A stretch of DNA of 64,000 nucleotides from Apostichopus japonicus (GCF_037975245.1 NC_092581.1:7283501-7347500), one strand, 5' to 3'. Numbered from the stretch's first letter, positions 1 through 12,030 are shown. Translations and numbers: made by a program. The notes: generated from the letters alone by a model not told the origin.

Positions 1-507
1 CGGAATATTCGATTGATCGGTACCGTACATTCGATTAATCGGTACCACACATTCGATTGATCGGTACGGAACATTCGATTGATCGGTACCGTACATTCGA
101 TTGATCGGTACCGCACATTCGATTGATCGGTACGGAACATTCGATTAATCGGGAATCAACATTCGATTGATCGGTACCGCACATTCGATTGATCGGTACG
201 GAACATTCGATTGATCGGTACGGAATATTCGATTGATCGGTACTGCACATTCGATTGATCGGTACGGAACATTCGATTGATCGGTACCGTACATTCGATT
301 GATCGGTACGGAACATTCGATTGATCGGTACTACAAATTCGATTGATCGGTACCGTACATTCGATTGATCGGTACCGCACATTCGATTGATCGGTACGGA
401 ACATTCGATTAATCGGTAACGAACATTCGATTGATCGGTACCGCACATTCGATTGATCGGTACGGAACATTCGATTGATCGGTACGGAACATTCGATTGA
501 TCGGTAC
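1..507. repeat. 22-bp satellite array, left segment
   Basis: About 23 head-to-tail copies of a 22-bp monomer with core ACATTCGATTGATCGGTAC plus three variable bases. Variants seen here include CGATTAATCG in place of CGATTGATCG (near 33, 143 and 412), GGGAATCA after one such unit (near 150), and a TACAAATTCG junction at 331-340. The array runs off the left window edge and is cut at the GTAC of a monomer by the insertion starting at 508. The monomer order at 328-420 matches the right flank of that insertion (from 3,496), so both segments belong to one array. The minus strand is open over long stretches only because the unit lacks stops. I see no gene. Confidence 0.98.
504..507. other. Left target-site duplication (GTAC or TA)
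   Basis: The last intact satellite bases before the insertion are GATCGGTAC. The same GTAC recurs directly after the right end (3,492-3,495). Because GTAC and its inner TA are both self-complementary, a 4-bp GTAC duplication with ends CCTGG/CCAGG and a 2-bp TA duplication with ends CCCTGG/CCAGGG fit equally well. The paralogous empty sites (328-331, 5,099-5,102) contain a single GTAC. Confidence 0.75.
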
Positions 508-530
508 CCTGGTGGAAATTCCAGTTGAAC
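507..530 (+). repeat. Left terminal inverted repeat tip
   Basis: The left tip begins CCCTGGTGGAAATTCC and pairs with the right tip (3,469-3,492, reverse strand CCCTGGTAGAAATTCC) with two mismatches in 24 positions. The GGAAATTCC core is itself a small palindrome. In this type of element the tip is where a transposase would cut. Whether base 507 belongs to the tip depends on the GTAC/TA ambiguity. Confidence 0.8.
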
Positions 531-925
531 TTTTGAACTGGGTTCAACTGGAATTTTCTATACGGAAATTGGCCCAAATTTGAACTAGGTTGAACTGGGT
601 GAACTGGGGTTCCCAATGTTTTACTGGGTTCAACTATGTTTTACTGGGTTCAACTGGTTCAAGTTCAACTATGTTTTACTGGGTCCAACTATGTTTACTG
701 GGTCCAACTGGTTCAACTATGTTTTACTGGGTCCAACTGGTTCAACTATGTTTTACTGGGTCCAACTGGTTCAACTATGTTTTAATGGGTCCAACTGGTT
801 CAACTATGTTTTACTGGGTCAACTATGTTTTACTGGGTCAACTGTTTTACTGGGTTCAACTGGGTCAACTATGTTTTGCTGGGTTAAACTGGGTGAACTA
901 TGTTTTACTTCTTATATTTTTAAAT
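531..925 (+). repeat. Left subterminal repeat region
   Basis: T-rich repeats of words such as ACTGGGT(C/T)CAACT and CAACTATGTTTT. The most regular part has a 29-bp period: TTCAACTATG starts at 712, 741, 770 and 799. It is preceded and followed by shortened or diverged units, for example missing bases around 684-700 and 831-850. The plus strand gives low-complexity open frames of 126 and 103 codons (590-970, 616-927), which are by-products of the repeat and not genes. The region ends where AT-rich single-copy sequence starts near 925. Confidence 0.85.
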
Positions 926-1300
926 AGTTTGAACTGGGATCCTCAACTGGTGTTATCTACACTTATATAACACCACACTATAAGAAGTTTTCATTTGTTA
1001 ACGGTAGATCTATATTGTAAGTATTAAGGGTGTAAGCCACTGAAATAAATGTTTGTTCTTGATCAGAGAACTCTGGGTTTGGTGTGATGACCTAACACAG
1101 AGCAAGAAACATATAAAAATGGAGAAGTCAACTGGATTGGATCAAAAGAAATTATAATTATGAATAACGAACAATGTACAGCTGATCTGGGCCCAGTCAA
1201 AGAATTAAATGAAACAACTTGCAGTCGTGAGGTGCGCACCCAAAATATAAAGAAATACGCTTAATTTAAAAGTCTGTTCTGGGTGAGTTGGCCTGCTGGT

Positions 1301-1362
1301 GACATCAAGTATTCTACGACCTCAGACCTTCCACGACATCAGATATTCTACGACATCAGTAT
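1301..1362. repeat. 17-bp minisatellite inside the element
   Basis: Units of the form GACATCAGATATTCTAC start at 1,301, 1,318, 1,335 and 1,352, an exact 17-bp spacing. The second unit is more diverged (GACCTCAGACCTTCCAC) and the fourth is partial. There is no coding potential. It is a small local tandem duplication inside the insertion. Confidence 0.85.
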
Positions 1363-1410
1363 AGTTGAGCCCAATAAATGGTTTTATGAATGTCCGATCC
1401 CAGCAAAAAA

Positions 1411-1595
1411 GTATCCTTTAATTTATATGAAATAGTGTTCCAGGGTATCCTTTCAGTAAAATAATGTCAACATCCTTTGTAGTAAAATAATGTCCTTTAT
1501 GTATAGGTGATGGTGTCCTGGAATATCCTTTATTGTAATACAATATCCTTTATAGTAAATAGTATCCTTTATAATAAATAGTGTCCCAGAGTGTC
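1411..1595. repeat. Degenerate ~20-bp repeat cluster (TATCCTTTA)
   Basis: The word (T/G)ATCCTTTA or GTCCTTTA with a following A/T-rich AGTAAATA segment recurs at about 1,412, 1,446, 1,471, 1,492, 1,514, 1,524, 1,544, 1,563 and 1,583. Spacing is close to 20 bp in the best-preserved part (1,524-1,583) and irregular before it. It reads as an old, decayed minisatellite. Confidence 0.7.
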
Positions 1596-2997
1596 AGTTG
1601 AATATCACAACTTCCATAAAATAATAAGGTCTACAGTAACTTGAACTATGTAAATTAAGGTTTAAAACAAACTATCCAGCCATTAAACTATCTTTCTCTT
1701 CTTTTACAACTGCCTTGCTCAGATACTCATAGCCAATTGCCAACTCCCTATACTGTACCCTCACAAAACTCCTTTGTTCCTAAAATATATACACACAGAC
1801 CCCATTTCCTGTGAGGGCTATTTTCCAGGAAGAACAAGATAGTTGCCTAGCAACCCAGAAGAGAGAAAGTTTTTAATCAACCCTTTTGCTGCCACAAGAC
1901 AACATACAAATGTACTGTACACATGTATAACCCTCTGTACAATGAGCACTGCACTAATAAACAAGTAAAACTATGTTACAAAACAAAACTATATGTAAGA
2001 GCTGACTATCTTACACTGTACAAATGAAGCCTCACTTGAAATTAGATTGATAGTTTAATTATATGTTCATAATGTTCAGTGTAGGGCATCCTCACATTTG
2101 TAGCATATACGTGTAATGCTGTTCACTTTACTAGGCTAATGACTTTTGCAAAGTATGTTAAATGCCAATAGGACACTTCATGTTTGAAACAACAATCAAG
2201 GCAATTGCGTAAATTTTGAAAACTGCTATTATGTTTGCTAGTTGACGATAACTTTCCTTAAATCATGCGGCTAAATATAGGTGTTAACTTGAGTATAACT
2301 AGGTTAGGCCCCTATAAGCTAGGCAACTATAACGTTGGGATATGTCTAACGTTAGTAATTGTACCATGTGATATACCTAGTAGGGAACCGGTTTGTTAGG
2401 CCTAGCCTATACTATAGTCCTAAGTCACTAGCCTATATACAAAGTTTCTTTTCAATTCAAATATTTATGATAAAGAGCACGTTTACAATCAATTATAATG
2501 TTACAATTATAAGTTAATAATATAAAGATACTGCAAGATCACAAAGGAGGGAACTTAGCCGCGGTAATAATTTAAAATTGTTTGCAAAATCGGTTACAAA
2601 TGCGATTATTCTGAGAAGCTTCTGTTGCCGTATGCGGATTCGGAATTTATAAATTTAGCGCTTACACAAAGGACAGATGTCAAAGTTCAAATTTAGTCGG
2701 ATCATACTATTTTGCACTAGGAAGGCATTTTGCCTACCAATTGTTCAAATCGACGAACAAAGTATAACATTATTTTTTTCAAATTTATTATTTAGGAAAT
2801 ATTTCATATTTGTAATCATTAATTGCGGTACAAAAATGTAATCGTTTCATCATATTGTGATAAATTTGACAAAGATTTATTTTACACCCCTCATAAGTTG
2901 GCTAATTTAGCATTTTCAGTATATTACGATACGGTTACTGCTTACGAACTTACATTATAATATTCTTGATAATTACGCCTAAAATAAAAGCAGTCAA

Positions 2998-3468
2998 CAT
3001 AGCCCAAACCCAGTTGAGCCAGTGTGAAACCTAGTTCAACCCCAACAGGGCAAGTTCACCAGTGAACATAGTTCAAACCTAGTTGGGCTTATGCAAACCA
3101 GTGAAACCTAGTTAAACCCCAGCTGGGTCAGTTCACCAGCCAATAGTCCAAACCCAGTTGGGCAGTGCAAAACCAGTTGAAACCTAGTTCAACCCCAACA
3201 GGGAAAGTTCACCAGTCAACATTGTTCAAACCCAGTTGGGCTAGTGCAAAAACCAGTGAAACCTAGTTGGAGCCCAACTGGATCAGTTCAAACATAGTTC
3301 AAACTCAGTTGGGCCTGAACAAACCCAGTTGAACATTGTGTAAACCCAGTTGAACCTAGCTCATGTTCAGCATAGCCCAGTTGGAACCCAGTAAGACCCA
3401 GTTAAACACAGTTAAAAACCAGTTAAACATAGTAGGCCCTAGTAGAACCTAGTTGATTTTTTAACTGG
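2998..3468 (-). repeat. Right subterminal repeat region
   Basis: Repeats of AACCCAGTTGGGC, AACCTAGTT and AACATAGTTCAAAC, which are inverse-orientation relatives of the left-end words GCCCAACT, ACTGGGT and AACTATGTT. The distal part (about 3,330-3,468) is a looser mixture of CCAGTTGAAC and CCAGTTAAAC units leading into the right tip. With the left region it forms long, imperfect inverted ends that could fold back, although the repeat periods of the two ends differ. Confidence 0.8.
3026..3330. repeat. ~77-bp tandem repeat in right end
   Basis: Units beginning GAAACCTAGTT start at 3,026, 3,103, 3,179 and 3,258 (spacings 77, 76 and 79). The first three each contain CCCCA(A/G)C(A/T)GGG followed by AGTTCACCAG, and all four carry a CTAGTTGGG or CAGTTGGG segment. 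The fourth is incomplete and diverged. The left end has no matching 77-bp period, so this expansion is specific to the right arm. Confidence 0.8.
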
Positions 3469-3492
3469 GTTCTACTGGAATTTCTACCAGGG
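3469..3492 (-). repeat. Right terminal inverted repeat tip
   Basis: The right tip reads ...CTGGAATTTCTACCAGGG and is the inverted partner of 507-530 with two mismatches. It is immediately followed by the second GTAC/TA copy and then the satellite word TACAAATTCG. Confidence 0.8.
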
Positions 3493-3495
3493 TAC
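3492..3495. other. Right target-site duplication (GTAC or TA)
   Basis: The second copy of the target bases. Removing 508-3,495 joins GATCGGTAC to TACAAATTCG, which is exactly the uninterrupted sequence found at 321-340 and 5,092-5,111 in the same array. Confidence 0.75.
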
Positions 3496-3854
3496 TACAA
3501 ATTCGATTGATCGGTACCGTACATTCGATTGATCGGTACCGCACATTCGATTGATCGGTACGGAACATTCTATTAATCTGTAACGAACATTCGATTGATC
3601 GGTACCGCACATTCGATTGATCGGTACGGAACATTCGTTTGATCGGTACGGGACATTCGATTGATCGGTACCGCACATTCGATTATTCAGTACGGAACAT
3701 TCGATTGATCGGTACGGCACATTCGATTGGTCGGTACGGAACATTCGATTGATCGGTAACGAACATTCGATTGATCGGTACGGAACATTCGATTGATCGG
3801 TACGGAACATTCGATTGATCGGTACGGAATATTCGTTTGATCGGTACTGCACAT

Positions 3855-6800
3855 TCGATTGATCGGTACCGCATTTTCCATTGATCAGTGCCGCACATTC
3901 GATTAATCGGTACGGAATATTCGATTGATCAATACCGAACATTCGATTGATCGGTACCGCACATTCGATTGATAGGTACGGAATATTCGATTGATCGGTA
4001 CCGCACATTCGATTGATCGGTACCGTACATTCGATTAATCGGTACCACACATTCGATTGATCGGTACGGAACATTCGATTGATCGGTACCGTACATTCGA
4101 TTGATCGGTACCGCACATTCGATTGATCGGTACGGAACATTCGATTAATCGGGAACGAACGTTCGATTGATCAATACCGAACATTCGATTGATCGGTACC
4201 GCACATTCGATTGATCGGTACCGCACATTCGATTGATCGGTACGGAACATTCGATTGATCGGTACCGCACATTCGATTGATCGGTACCGTACATTCGATT
4301 AATCGGTACCACACATTCGATTGATCGGTACGGAACATTCGATTGATCGGTACCGTACATTCGTTTTGATCGGTACGGGACATTCGATTGATCGGTACCG
4401 CACATTCGATTATTCAGTACGGAACATTCGATTGATCGGTACGGCACATTCGATTGGTCGGTACGGAACATTCGATTGATCGGTAACGAACATTCGATTG
4501 ATCGGTACGGAACATTCGATTGATCGGTACGGAACATTCGATTGATCGGTACGGAATATTCGTTTGATCGGTACTGCACATTCGATTGATCGGTACCGCA
4601 TTTTCCATTGATCAGTGCCGCACATTCGATTAATCGGTAACGAACTTTCGATTGATCGGTACGGAACATTCGATTGATCAATACCGAACATTCGTTTGAT
4701 CGGTACGGAACATTCGATTGATCGGTACCGCACATTCGATTGATCGGTACGGAATATTCGATTGATCGGTACCGCACATTCGATTGATCGGTACCGTACA
4801 TTCGATTAATCGTTACCACACATTCGATTGATCGGTACGGAACATTCGATTGATCGGTACCGTACATTCGATTGATCGGTACCGCACATTCGATTGATCG
4901 GTACGGAACATTCGATTAGTCGGGAAGGAACATTCGATTGATCGGTACCGCACATTCGATTGATCGGTACGGAACATTCGATTGATCGGTACGGAATATT
5001 CGATTGATCGGTACCGCACTTTCGATTGATCGGTACGGAACATTCGATTGATCGGTACCGTACATTCGAATGATCGGTACGGAACATTCGATTGATCGGT
5101 ACTACAAATTCGATTGATCGGTACCGTACATTCGATTGATCGGTACCGCACATTCCATTGATCGGTACGGAACATTCGATTAATCGGTAACGAACATTCG
5201 ATTGATCGGTACCGCACATTCGATTGATCGGTACGGAACATTCGATTGATCGGTACGGGACATTCGATTGATCGGTACCGCACATTCGATTATTCAGTAC
5301 GGAACATTCGATTGATCGGTACGGCACATTCGATTGGTCGGTACGGAACATTCGATTGATCGGTAACGAACATTCGATTGATCGGTACGGAACATTCGAT
5401 TGATCGGTACGGAACATTCGATTGATCGGTACGGAATATTCGTTTGATCGGTACTGCACATTCGATTGATCGGTACCGCATTTTCCATTGATCAGTGCCG
5501 CACATTCGATTAATCGGTACGGAATATTCGATTGATCAATACCGAACATTCGACTGATCGGTACCGTACATTCGATTAATCGGTACCACACATTCGATTG
5601 ATCGGTACGGAACATTCGATTGATCGGTACCGTACATTCGATTGATCGGTACCGCACATTCGATTGATCGGTACCGCATTTTCCATTGATCAGTGCCGCA
5701 CATTCGATTAATCGGTACGGAATATTCGATTGATCAATACCGAACATTCGATTGATCGGTACCGCACATTCGATTGATAGGTACGGAATATTCGATTGAT
5801 CGGTACCGCACATTCGATTGATCGGTACCGTACATTCGATTAATCGGTACCACACATTCGATTGATCGGTACGGAACATTCGATTGATCGGTACCGTACA
5901 TTCGATTGATCGGTACCGCACATTCGATTGATCGGTACGGAACATTCGATTAATCGGGAACGAACGTTCGATTGATCAATACCGAACATTCGATTGATCG
6001 GTACCGCACATTCGATTGATCGGTACCGCACATTCGATTGATCGGTACGGAACATTCGATTGATCGGTACCGCACATTCGATTGATCGGTACCGTACATT
6101 CGATTAATCGGTACCACACATTCGATTGATCGGTACGGAACATTCGATTGATCGGTACCGTACATTCGTTTTGATCGGTACGGGACATTCGATTGATCGG
6201 TACCGCACATTCGATTATTCAGTACGGAACATTCGATTGATCGGTACGGCACATTCGATTGGTCGGTACGGAACATTCGATTGATCGGTAACGAACATTC
6301 GATTGATCGGTACGGAACATTCGATTGATCGGTACGGAACATTCGATTGATCGGTACGGAATATTCGTTTGATCGGTACTGCACATTCGATTGATCGGTA
6401 CCGCATTTTCCATTGATCAGTGCCGCACATTCGATTAATCGGTAACGAACTTTCGATTGATCGGTACGGAACATTCGATTGATCAATACCGAACATTCGT
6501 TTGATCGGTACGGAACATTCGATTGATCGGTACCGCACATTCGATTGATCGGTACGGAATATTCGATTGATCGGTACCGCACATTCGATTGATCGGTACC
6601 GTACATTCGATTAATCGTTACCACACATTCGATTGATCGGTACGGAACATTCGATTGATCGGTACCGTACATTCGATTGATCGGTACCGCACATTCGATT
6701 GATCGGTACGGAACATTCGATTAGTCGGGAAGGAACATTCGATTGATCGGTACCGCACATTCGATTGATCGGTACGGAACATTCGATTGATCGGTACGGA

Positions 6801-7365
6801 ATATTCGATTGATCGGTACCGCACTTTCGATTGATCGGTACGGAACATTCGATTGATCGGTACCGTACATTCGAATGATCGGTACGGAACATTCGATTGA
6901 TCGGTACTACAAATTCGATTGATCGGTACCGTACATTCGATTGATCGGTACCGCACATTCCATTGATCGGTACGGAACATTCGATTAATCGGTAACGAAC
7001 ATTCGATTGATCGGTACCGCACATTCGATTGATCGGTACGGAACATTCGATTGATCGGTACGGGACATTCGATTGATCGGTACCGCACATTCGATTATTC
7101 AGTACGGAACATTCGATTGATCGGTACGGCACATTCGATTGGTCGGTACGGAACATTCGATTGATCGGTAACGAACATTCGATTGATCGGTACGGAACAT
7201 TCGATTGATCGGTACGGAACATTCGATTGATCGGTACGGAATATTCGTTTGATCGGTACTGCACATTCGATTGATCGGTACCGCATTTTCCATTGATCAG
7301 TGCCGCACATTCGATTAATCGGTACGGAATATTCGATTGATCAATACCGAACATTCGACTGATCG
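3855..7365. repeat. Duplicated block, offset 1,805 bp
   Basis: The monomer order from about 3,855 to 5,560 recurs at about 5,660 to 7,365. Shared private variants fix the alignment: an extra T in TTCGTTTTGATCGG at 4,363 and 6,168, CGAATGATCGG near 5,068 and 6,873, and GATAGGTACGG near 3,991 and 5,796. The offset equals 82 x 22 + 1, and the extra base is the TTTT monomer. About 100 bp between the copies does not follow the offset. Within this region the GATTATTCAG landmark also recurs at shorter spacings, so this is a nested duplication history. Confidence 0.88.
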
Positions 7366-8019
7366 GTACCGCACATTCGATTGATCGGTACCGCTCATTC
7401 GATTGATCGGTACGGAATATTCGATTGATCGGTACCGCACATTCGATTGATCGGTACCGTACATTCGATTAATCGGTACCACACATTCGATTGATCGGTA
7501 CGGAACATTCGATTGATCGGTACCGTACATTCGATTGATCGGTACCGCACATTCGATTGATCGGTACGGAACTTCGATTAATCGGGAACGAACATTCGAT
7601 TGATCGGTACCGCACATTCGATTGATCGGTACGGAACATTCGATTGATCGGTACGGAATATTCGATTGATCGGTACCGATCATTCGATTGATCGGTACGG
7701 AACATTCGATTGATCGGTACGGAACATTCGATTGATTGGTACCGTACATTCGATTGATCGGTACTGCACATTCGATTGATCGGTACGGAACATTCGATTA
7801 ATCGGTAACGAACATTCGATTGATCGGTACCGCATATTCGATTGATCGGCACCGCACATTCGATTGATCGGTACGGAACATTCGATTGATCGGTACGGGA
7901 CATTCGATTGATCGGCACCGCACATTCGATTGATCGGTACGGAACATTCGATTGATCGGTACCGTACATTCGATTAATCGGTACCACATATTCGATTGAT
8001 CGGTACCGTACATTCGATT

Positions 8020-11000
8020 GATCGGTACTACAAATTCGATTGATCGGTACCGTACATTCGATTGATTGGTACCGCACATTCGATTGATCGGTACGGAACA
8101 TTCGATTAATCGGTAACGAACATTCGATTGATCGGTACCGCACATTCGATTGATCGGTACGGAACATTCGTTTGATCGGTACGGGACATTCGATTGATCG
8201 GTACCGCACATTCGATTATTCAGTACGGAACATTCGATTGATCGGTACGGCACTTTCGATTGGTCGGTACGGAACATTCGATTGATCGGTACGGAATATT
8301 CGTTTGATCGGTACTGCACATTCGATTGATCGGTACGGAACATTCGATTGATCGGTACGGAACATTCGATTAATCGGTACGGAACATTCGATTGATCGGT
8401 ACGGAACATTCGATTGGTCGGTACGGAATATTTGATTGATCGGTACCGCATTTTCCATTGATCAGTGTCGCACATTCGATTAATCGGTAACGAACATTCG
8501 ATTGATCGGTACGGAACATTCGATTGATCAATACCGAACATTCGATTGATCGGTACCGCACATTCGATTGATCGGTACCGCACATTCGATTGATCGGTAC
8601 CGCACATTCGATTGATCGGTACCGTACATTCGATTAATCGGTACCACACATTCGATTGATCGGTACGGAACATTCGATTGCTCGGTACCGTACATTCGAT
8701 TGATCGGTACCGCACATTCGATTGATCGGTACGGAACATTCGATTAATCGGGAACGATCATTCGATTGATCGGTACCGCACATTCCATTGATCGGTACGG
8801 AACATTCGATTGATCGGTACCGTACATTCGATTGATTGGTACGGAACATTCGATTGATCGGTACCGCACATTCGATTGATCGGTACCGTACATTCGATTG
8901 ATCGGTACCAAACATTCGATTGATCGGTACGGAACATTCGATTGATCGGTACCGCTCATTCGATTGATCGGTACCGTACATTCGATTAATCGGTACGGAA
9001 AATTCGATTGATCGGTACGGACCCATCGATTGATCGGTACCATACATTCGATTGATCGGTACTGCACATTCGATTGATCGGTACGGAACATTCGATTAAT
9101 CGGTAACGAACATTCGATTGATCGGTACCGCACATTCGATTGATCGGCACCGCACATTCGATTGATCGGTACGGAACATTCGATTGATCGGTACGGAACA
9201 TTCGATTGATCGGTACCGCACATTCGATTGATCGGTACGGAACATTCGATTGATCGGTACCGTACATTCGATTAATCGGTACCACATATTCGATTGATCG
9301 GTACCGTACATTCGATTGATCGGTACTGCACATTCGATTGATCGGTACGGAACATTCGATTAATCGGTAACGAACATTCGATTGATCGGTAACGCACATT
9401 CGATTGATCGCCACCGCACATTCGATTGATCGGTGCGGAACATTCGATTGATCGGTACGGAACATTCGATTGATCGGTACCGCACATTCGATTGATCGGT
9501 ACCGAACATTCGATTGATCGGTATCGTACATTCGATTAATCGGTACGGAACATTCGATTGATCGGTACGGAACATTCGATTGATCGGTACCGTACATTCG
9601 ATTGATCGGTACGGAACATTCGATTGATCGGTACGGAACATTCGATTGATCGGTACCGCACATTCGATTGATCGGTACCGCACATTCGATTGATCGGTAC
9701 GGAACATTCGATTGATCGGTACTACACATTCGATTGATCGGTACAGAACATTCGATTGATCGGCACCGCACATTCGATTGATTGGTACGGAACATTCGAT
9801 TGATCGGTACCGTACATTCGATTGATCGGTACCGCACATTCGATTGATCGGTACGGAATATTCGATTAATCGGTAACGAACATTCGATTGATCGGTACCG
9901 CACATTCGATTGATCGGTACGGAACATTCGTTTGATCGGTACGGGACATTCGATTGATCGGTACCGCACATTCGATTATTCAGTACGGAACATTCGATTG
10001 ATCGGTACGGCACATTCGATTGGTCGGTACGGAACATTCGATTGAACGGTACGGAATATTCGTTTGATCGGTACGGCACATTCGATTGATCGGTACGGAA
10101 CATTCGATTAATCGGTAACGAACATTCGATTGATCGGTACCGCATTTTCCATTGATCAGTGCCGCACATTCGATTAATCGGTACGGAACATTCGATTGAT
10201 CGATACCGCACATTCGATTGATCGGTACGGAACATTCGATTGATCGGTACGGAATATTCGATTGATCGGTACCGCACATTCGATTGATCGGTACGGAACA
10301 TTCGATTGATCGGTACCGTACATTCGATTGATCGGTACGGAACATTCGATTGATCGGTACCGCACATTCGATTGATCGGTACCGTACATTTGATTAATCG
10401 GTACCGCACATTCGATTGATCGGTACGGAACATTCGATTGAACGGTACCGTACATTCGATTAATCGGTACGGAAAATTCGATTGATCGGTACGGAACATT
10501 CGATTGATCGGTACCGTACATTCGATTGATCGGTACTGCACATTCGATTGATCGGTACGGAACATTCGATTAATCGGTAACGAACATTCGATTGATCGGT
10601 ACCGCATATTCGATTGATCGGCACCGCACATTCGATTGATCGGTACGGAACATTCGATTGATCGGTACGGAACATTCGATTGATCGGTACCGTACATTCG
10701 ATTGATCGGTACTGCACATTCGATTGATCGGTACGGAACATTCGATTGATCGGTACTACAAATTCGATTGATCGGTACCGTACATTCGATTGATTGGTAC
10801 CGCACATTCGATTGATCGGTACGGAACATTCGATTAATCGGTAACGAACATTCGATTGATCGGTACCGCACATTCGATTGATCGGTACGGAACATTCGTT
10901 TGATCGGTACGGGACATTCGATTGATCGGTACCGCACATTCGATTATTCAGTACGGAACATTCGATTGATCGGTACGGCACTTTCGATTGGTCGGTACGG

Positions 11001-12030
11001 AACATTCGATTGATCGGTACGGAATATTCGTTTGATCGGTACTGCACATTCGATTGATCGGTACGGAACATTCGATTGATCGGTACGGAACATTCGATTG
11101 ATCGGTACGGAACATTCGATTGATCGGTACGGAACATTCGATTGGTCGGTACGGAATATTCGATTGATCGGTACCGCATTTTCCATTGATCAGTGCCGCA
11201 CATTCGATTAATCGGTAACGAACTTTCGATTGATCGGTACGGAACATTCGATTGATCAATACCGAACATTCGATTGATTTGTACCGCACATTCGATTGAT
11301 CGGTACCGCACATTCGATTGATCGGTACGGAACATTCGATTGATCGGTACCGCACATTCGATTGATCGGTACCGTACATTCCATTAATCGGTACCACACA
11401 TTCGATTGATCGGTACGGAACATTCGATTGCTCGGTACCGTACATTCGATTGATCGGTACCGCACATTCGATTGATCGGTACGGAACATTCGATTAATCG
11501 GGAACGAACATTCGATTGATCGGTACCGCACATTCCATTGATCGGTACGGAACATTCGATTGATCGGTACCGTACATTCGATTGATCGGTACGGAACATT
11601 CGATTGATCGGTACCGCACATTCGATTGATCGGTACCGTACATTCGATTAATCGGTACCAAACATTCGATTGATCGGTACGGAACATTCGATTGATCGGT
11701 ACCGCTCATTCGATTGATCGGTACCGTACATTCGATTAATCGGTACGGAAAATTCGATTGATCGGTACGGAACCATCGATTGATCGGTACCGTACATTCG
11801 ATTGATCGGTACTGCACATTCGATTGATCGGTACCTAACATTCGATTAATCGGTAACGAACATTCGATTGATCGGTACCGCACATTCGATTGATCGGCAC
11901 CGCACATTCGATTGATCGGTACGGAACATTCGATTGATCGGTACGGAACATTCGATTGATCGGTACCGCACATTCGATTGATCGGTACGGAACATTCGAT
12001 TGATCGGTACCGTACATTCGATTAATCGGT
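8020..12030. repeat. Duplicated block, offset 2,728 then 2,750 bp
   Basis: About 8,020-9,280 matches about 10,748-12,030. Private variants include GGCACTTTCG (8,249 and 10,977), CGATTGCTCGG (8,676 and 11,426) and CCATCGATTG (9,023 and 11,773). The offset changes from 124 x 22 to 125 x 22 between the first two markers, meaning one whole monomer was gained or lost. The copies differ at several single bases, so this pair is older than those in the 33-51 kb part of the array. Confidence 0.75.

Larger units (their letters stand above)
926..2997. other. Element interior, AT-rich, no gene seen
   Basis: About 2.07 kb of AT-rich sequence with no open frame of note in any of the six frames. I see no transposase motif, tRNA-like or rRNA-like segment, or microsatellite-tailed retroelement. 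It contains two small repeat clusters (1,301-1,362 and about 1,411-1,595) and otherwise no recognisable structure. A TATA-like ATATAAAAATGG occurs near 1,110-1,121, but the frame behind it closes after 12 codons, so I give it no weight. Base composition differs sharply from the 50% GC satellite, supporting a separate origin. Confidence 0.8.
508..3491. mobile_element. Non-autonomous inverted-repeat DNA transposon-like insertion
   Basis: A 2.98-kb block unrelated to the satellite splits one monomer. Its outermost 24 bases are inverted copies of each other (22 of 24 match: 507-530 against the reverse complement of 3,469-3,492), starting CCCTGGTRGAAATTCCAG. Behind them lie long subterminal repeat arrays that use shared words (ACTGGGT, AACTATGTT) in opposite orientation. 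A 4-bp or 2-bp target duplication flanks it. The interior has no ORF that could encode a transposase, so it is inferred to be mobilised in trans, in the manner of a foldback or large MITE-type element. The superfamily is not assignable: a TA duplication would suggest Tc1/mariner-like mobilisation and a 4-bp duplication other cut-and-paste families. A rearranged piece of flanking DNA is the alternative, but the clean empty-site paralogues argue against it. Confidence 0.82.

Noticed and set aside
590-970. 126-codon plus-strand frame (and 616-927)
   Set aside because: It is a translation of the ACTGGGTCCAACTATGTTTT repeats of the element's left arm: low complexity, with two overlapping frames giving the same kind of peptide and no recognisable domain.
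926-2997. Hidden decayed transposase gene in the element interior
   Set aside because: No frame shows extended coding potential or a recognisable DDE/DDD-type segment; the AT-rich sequence is dense in stops.
9360-10937. 525-codon minus-strand open frame (and many others of 60-500 codons) encoding a 22-residue repeat
   Set aside because: The 22-bp unit has no minus-strand stop in any phase and shifts frame by one each unit, so all three frames read the same peptide. A random 22-bp unit would be stop-free on a given strand about a third of the time. Overlapping frames are equally open, and starts and stops fall on random variants such as TTAAT.
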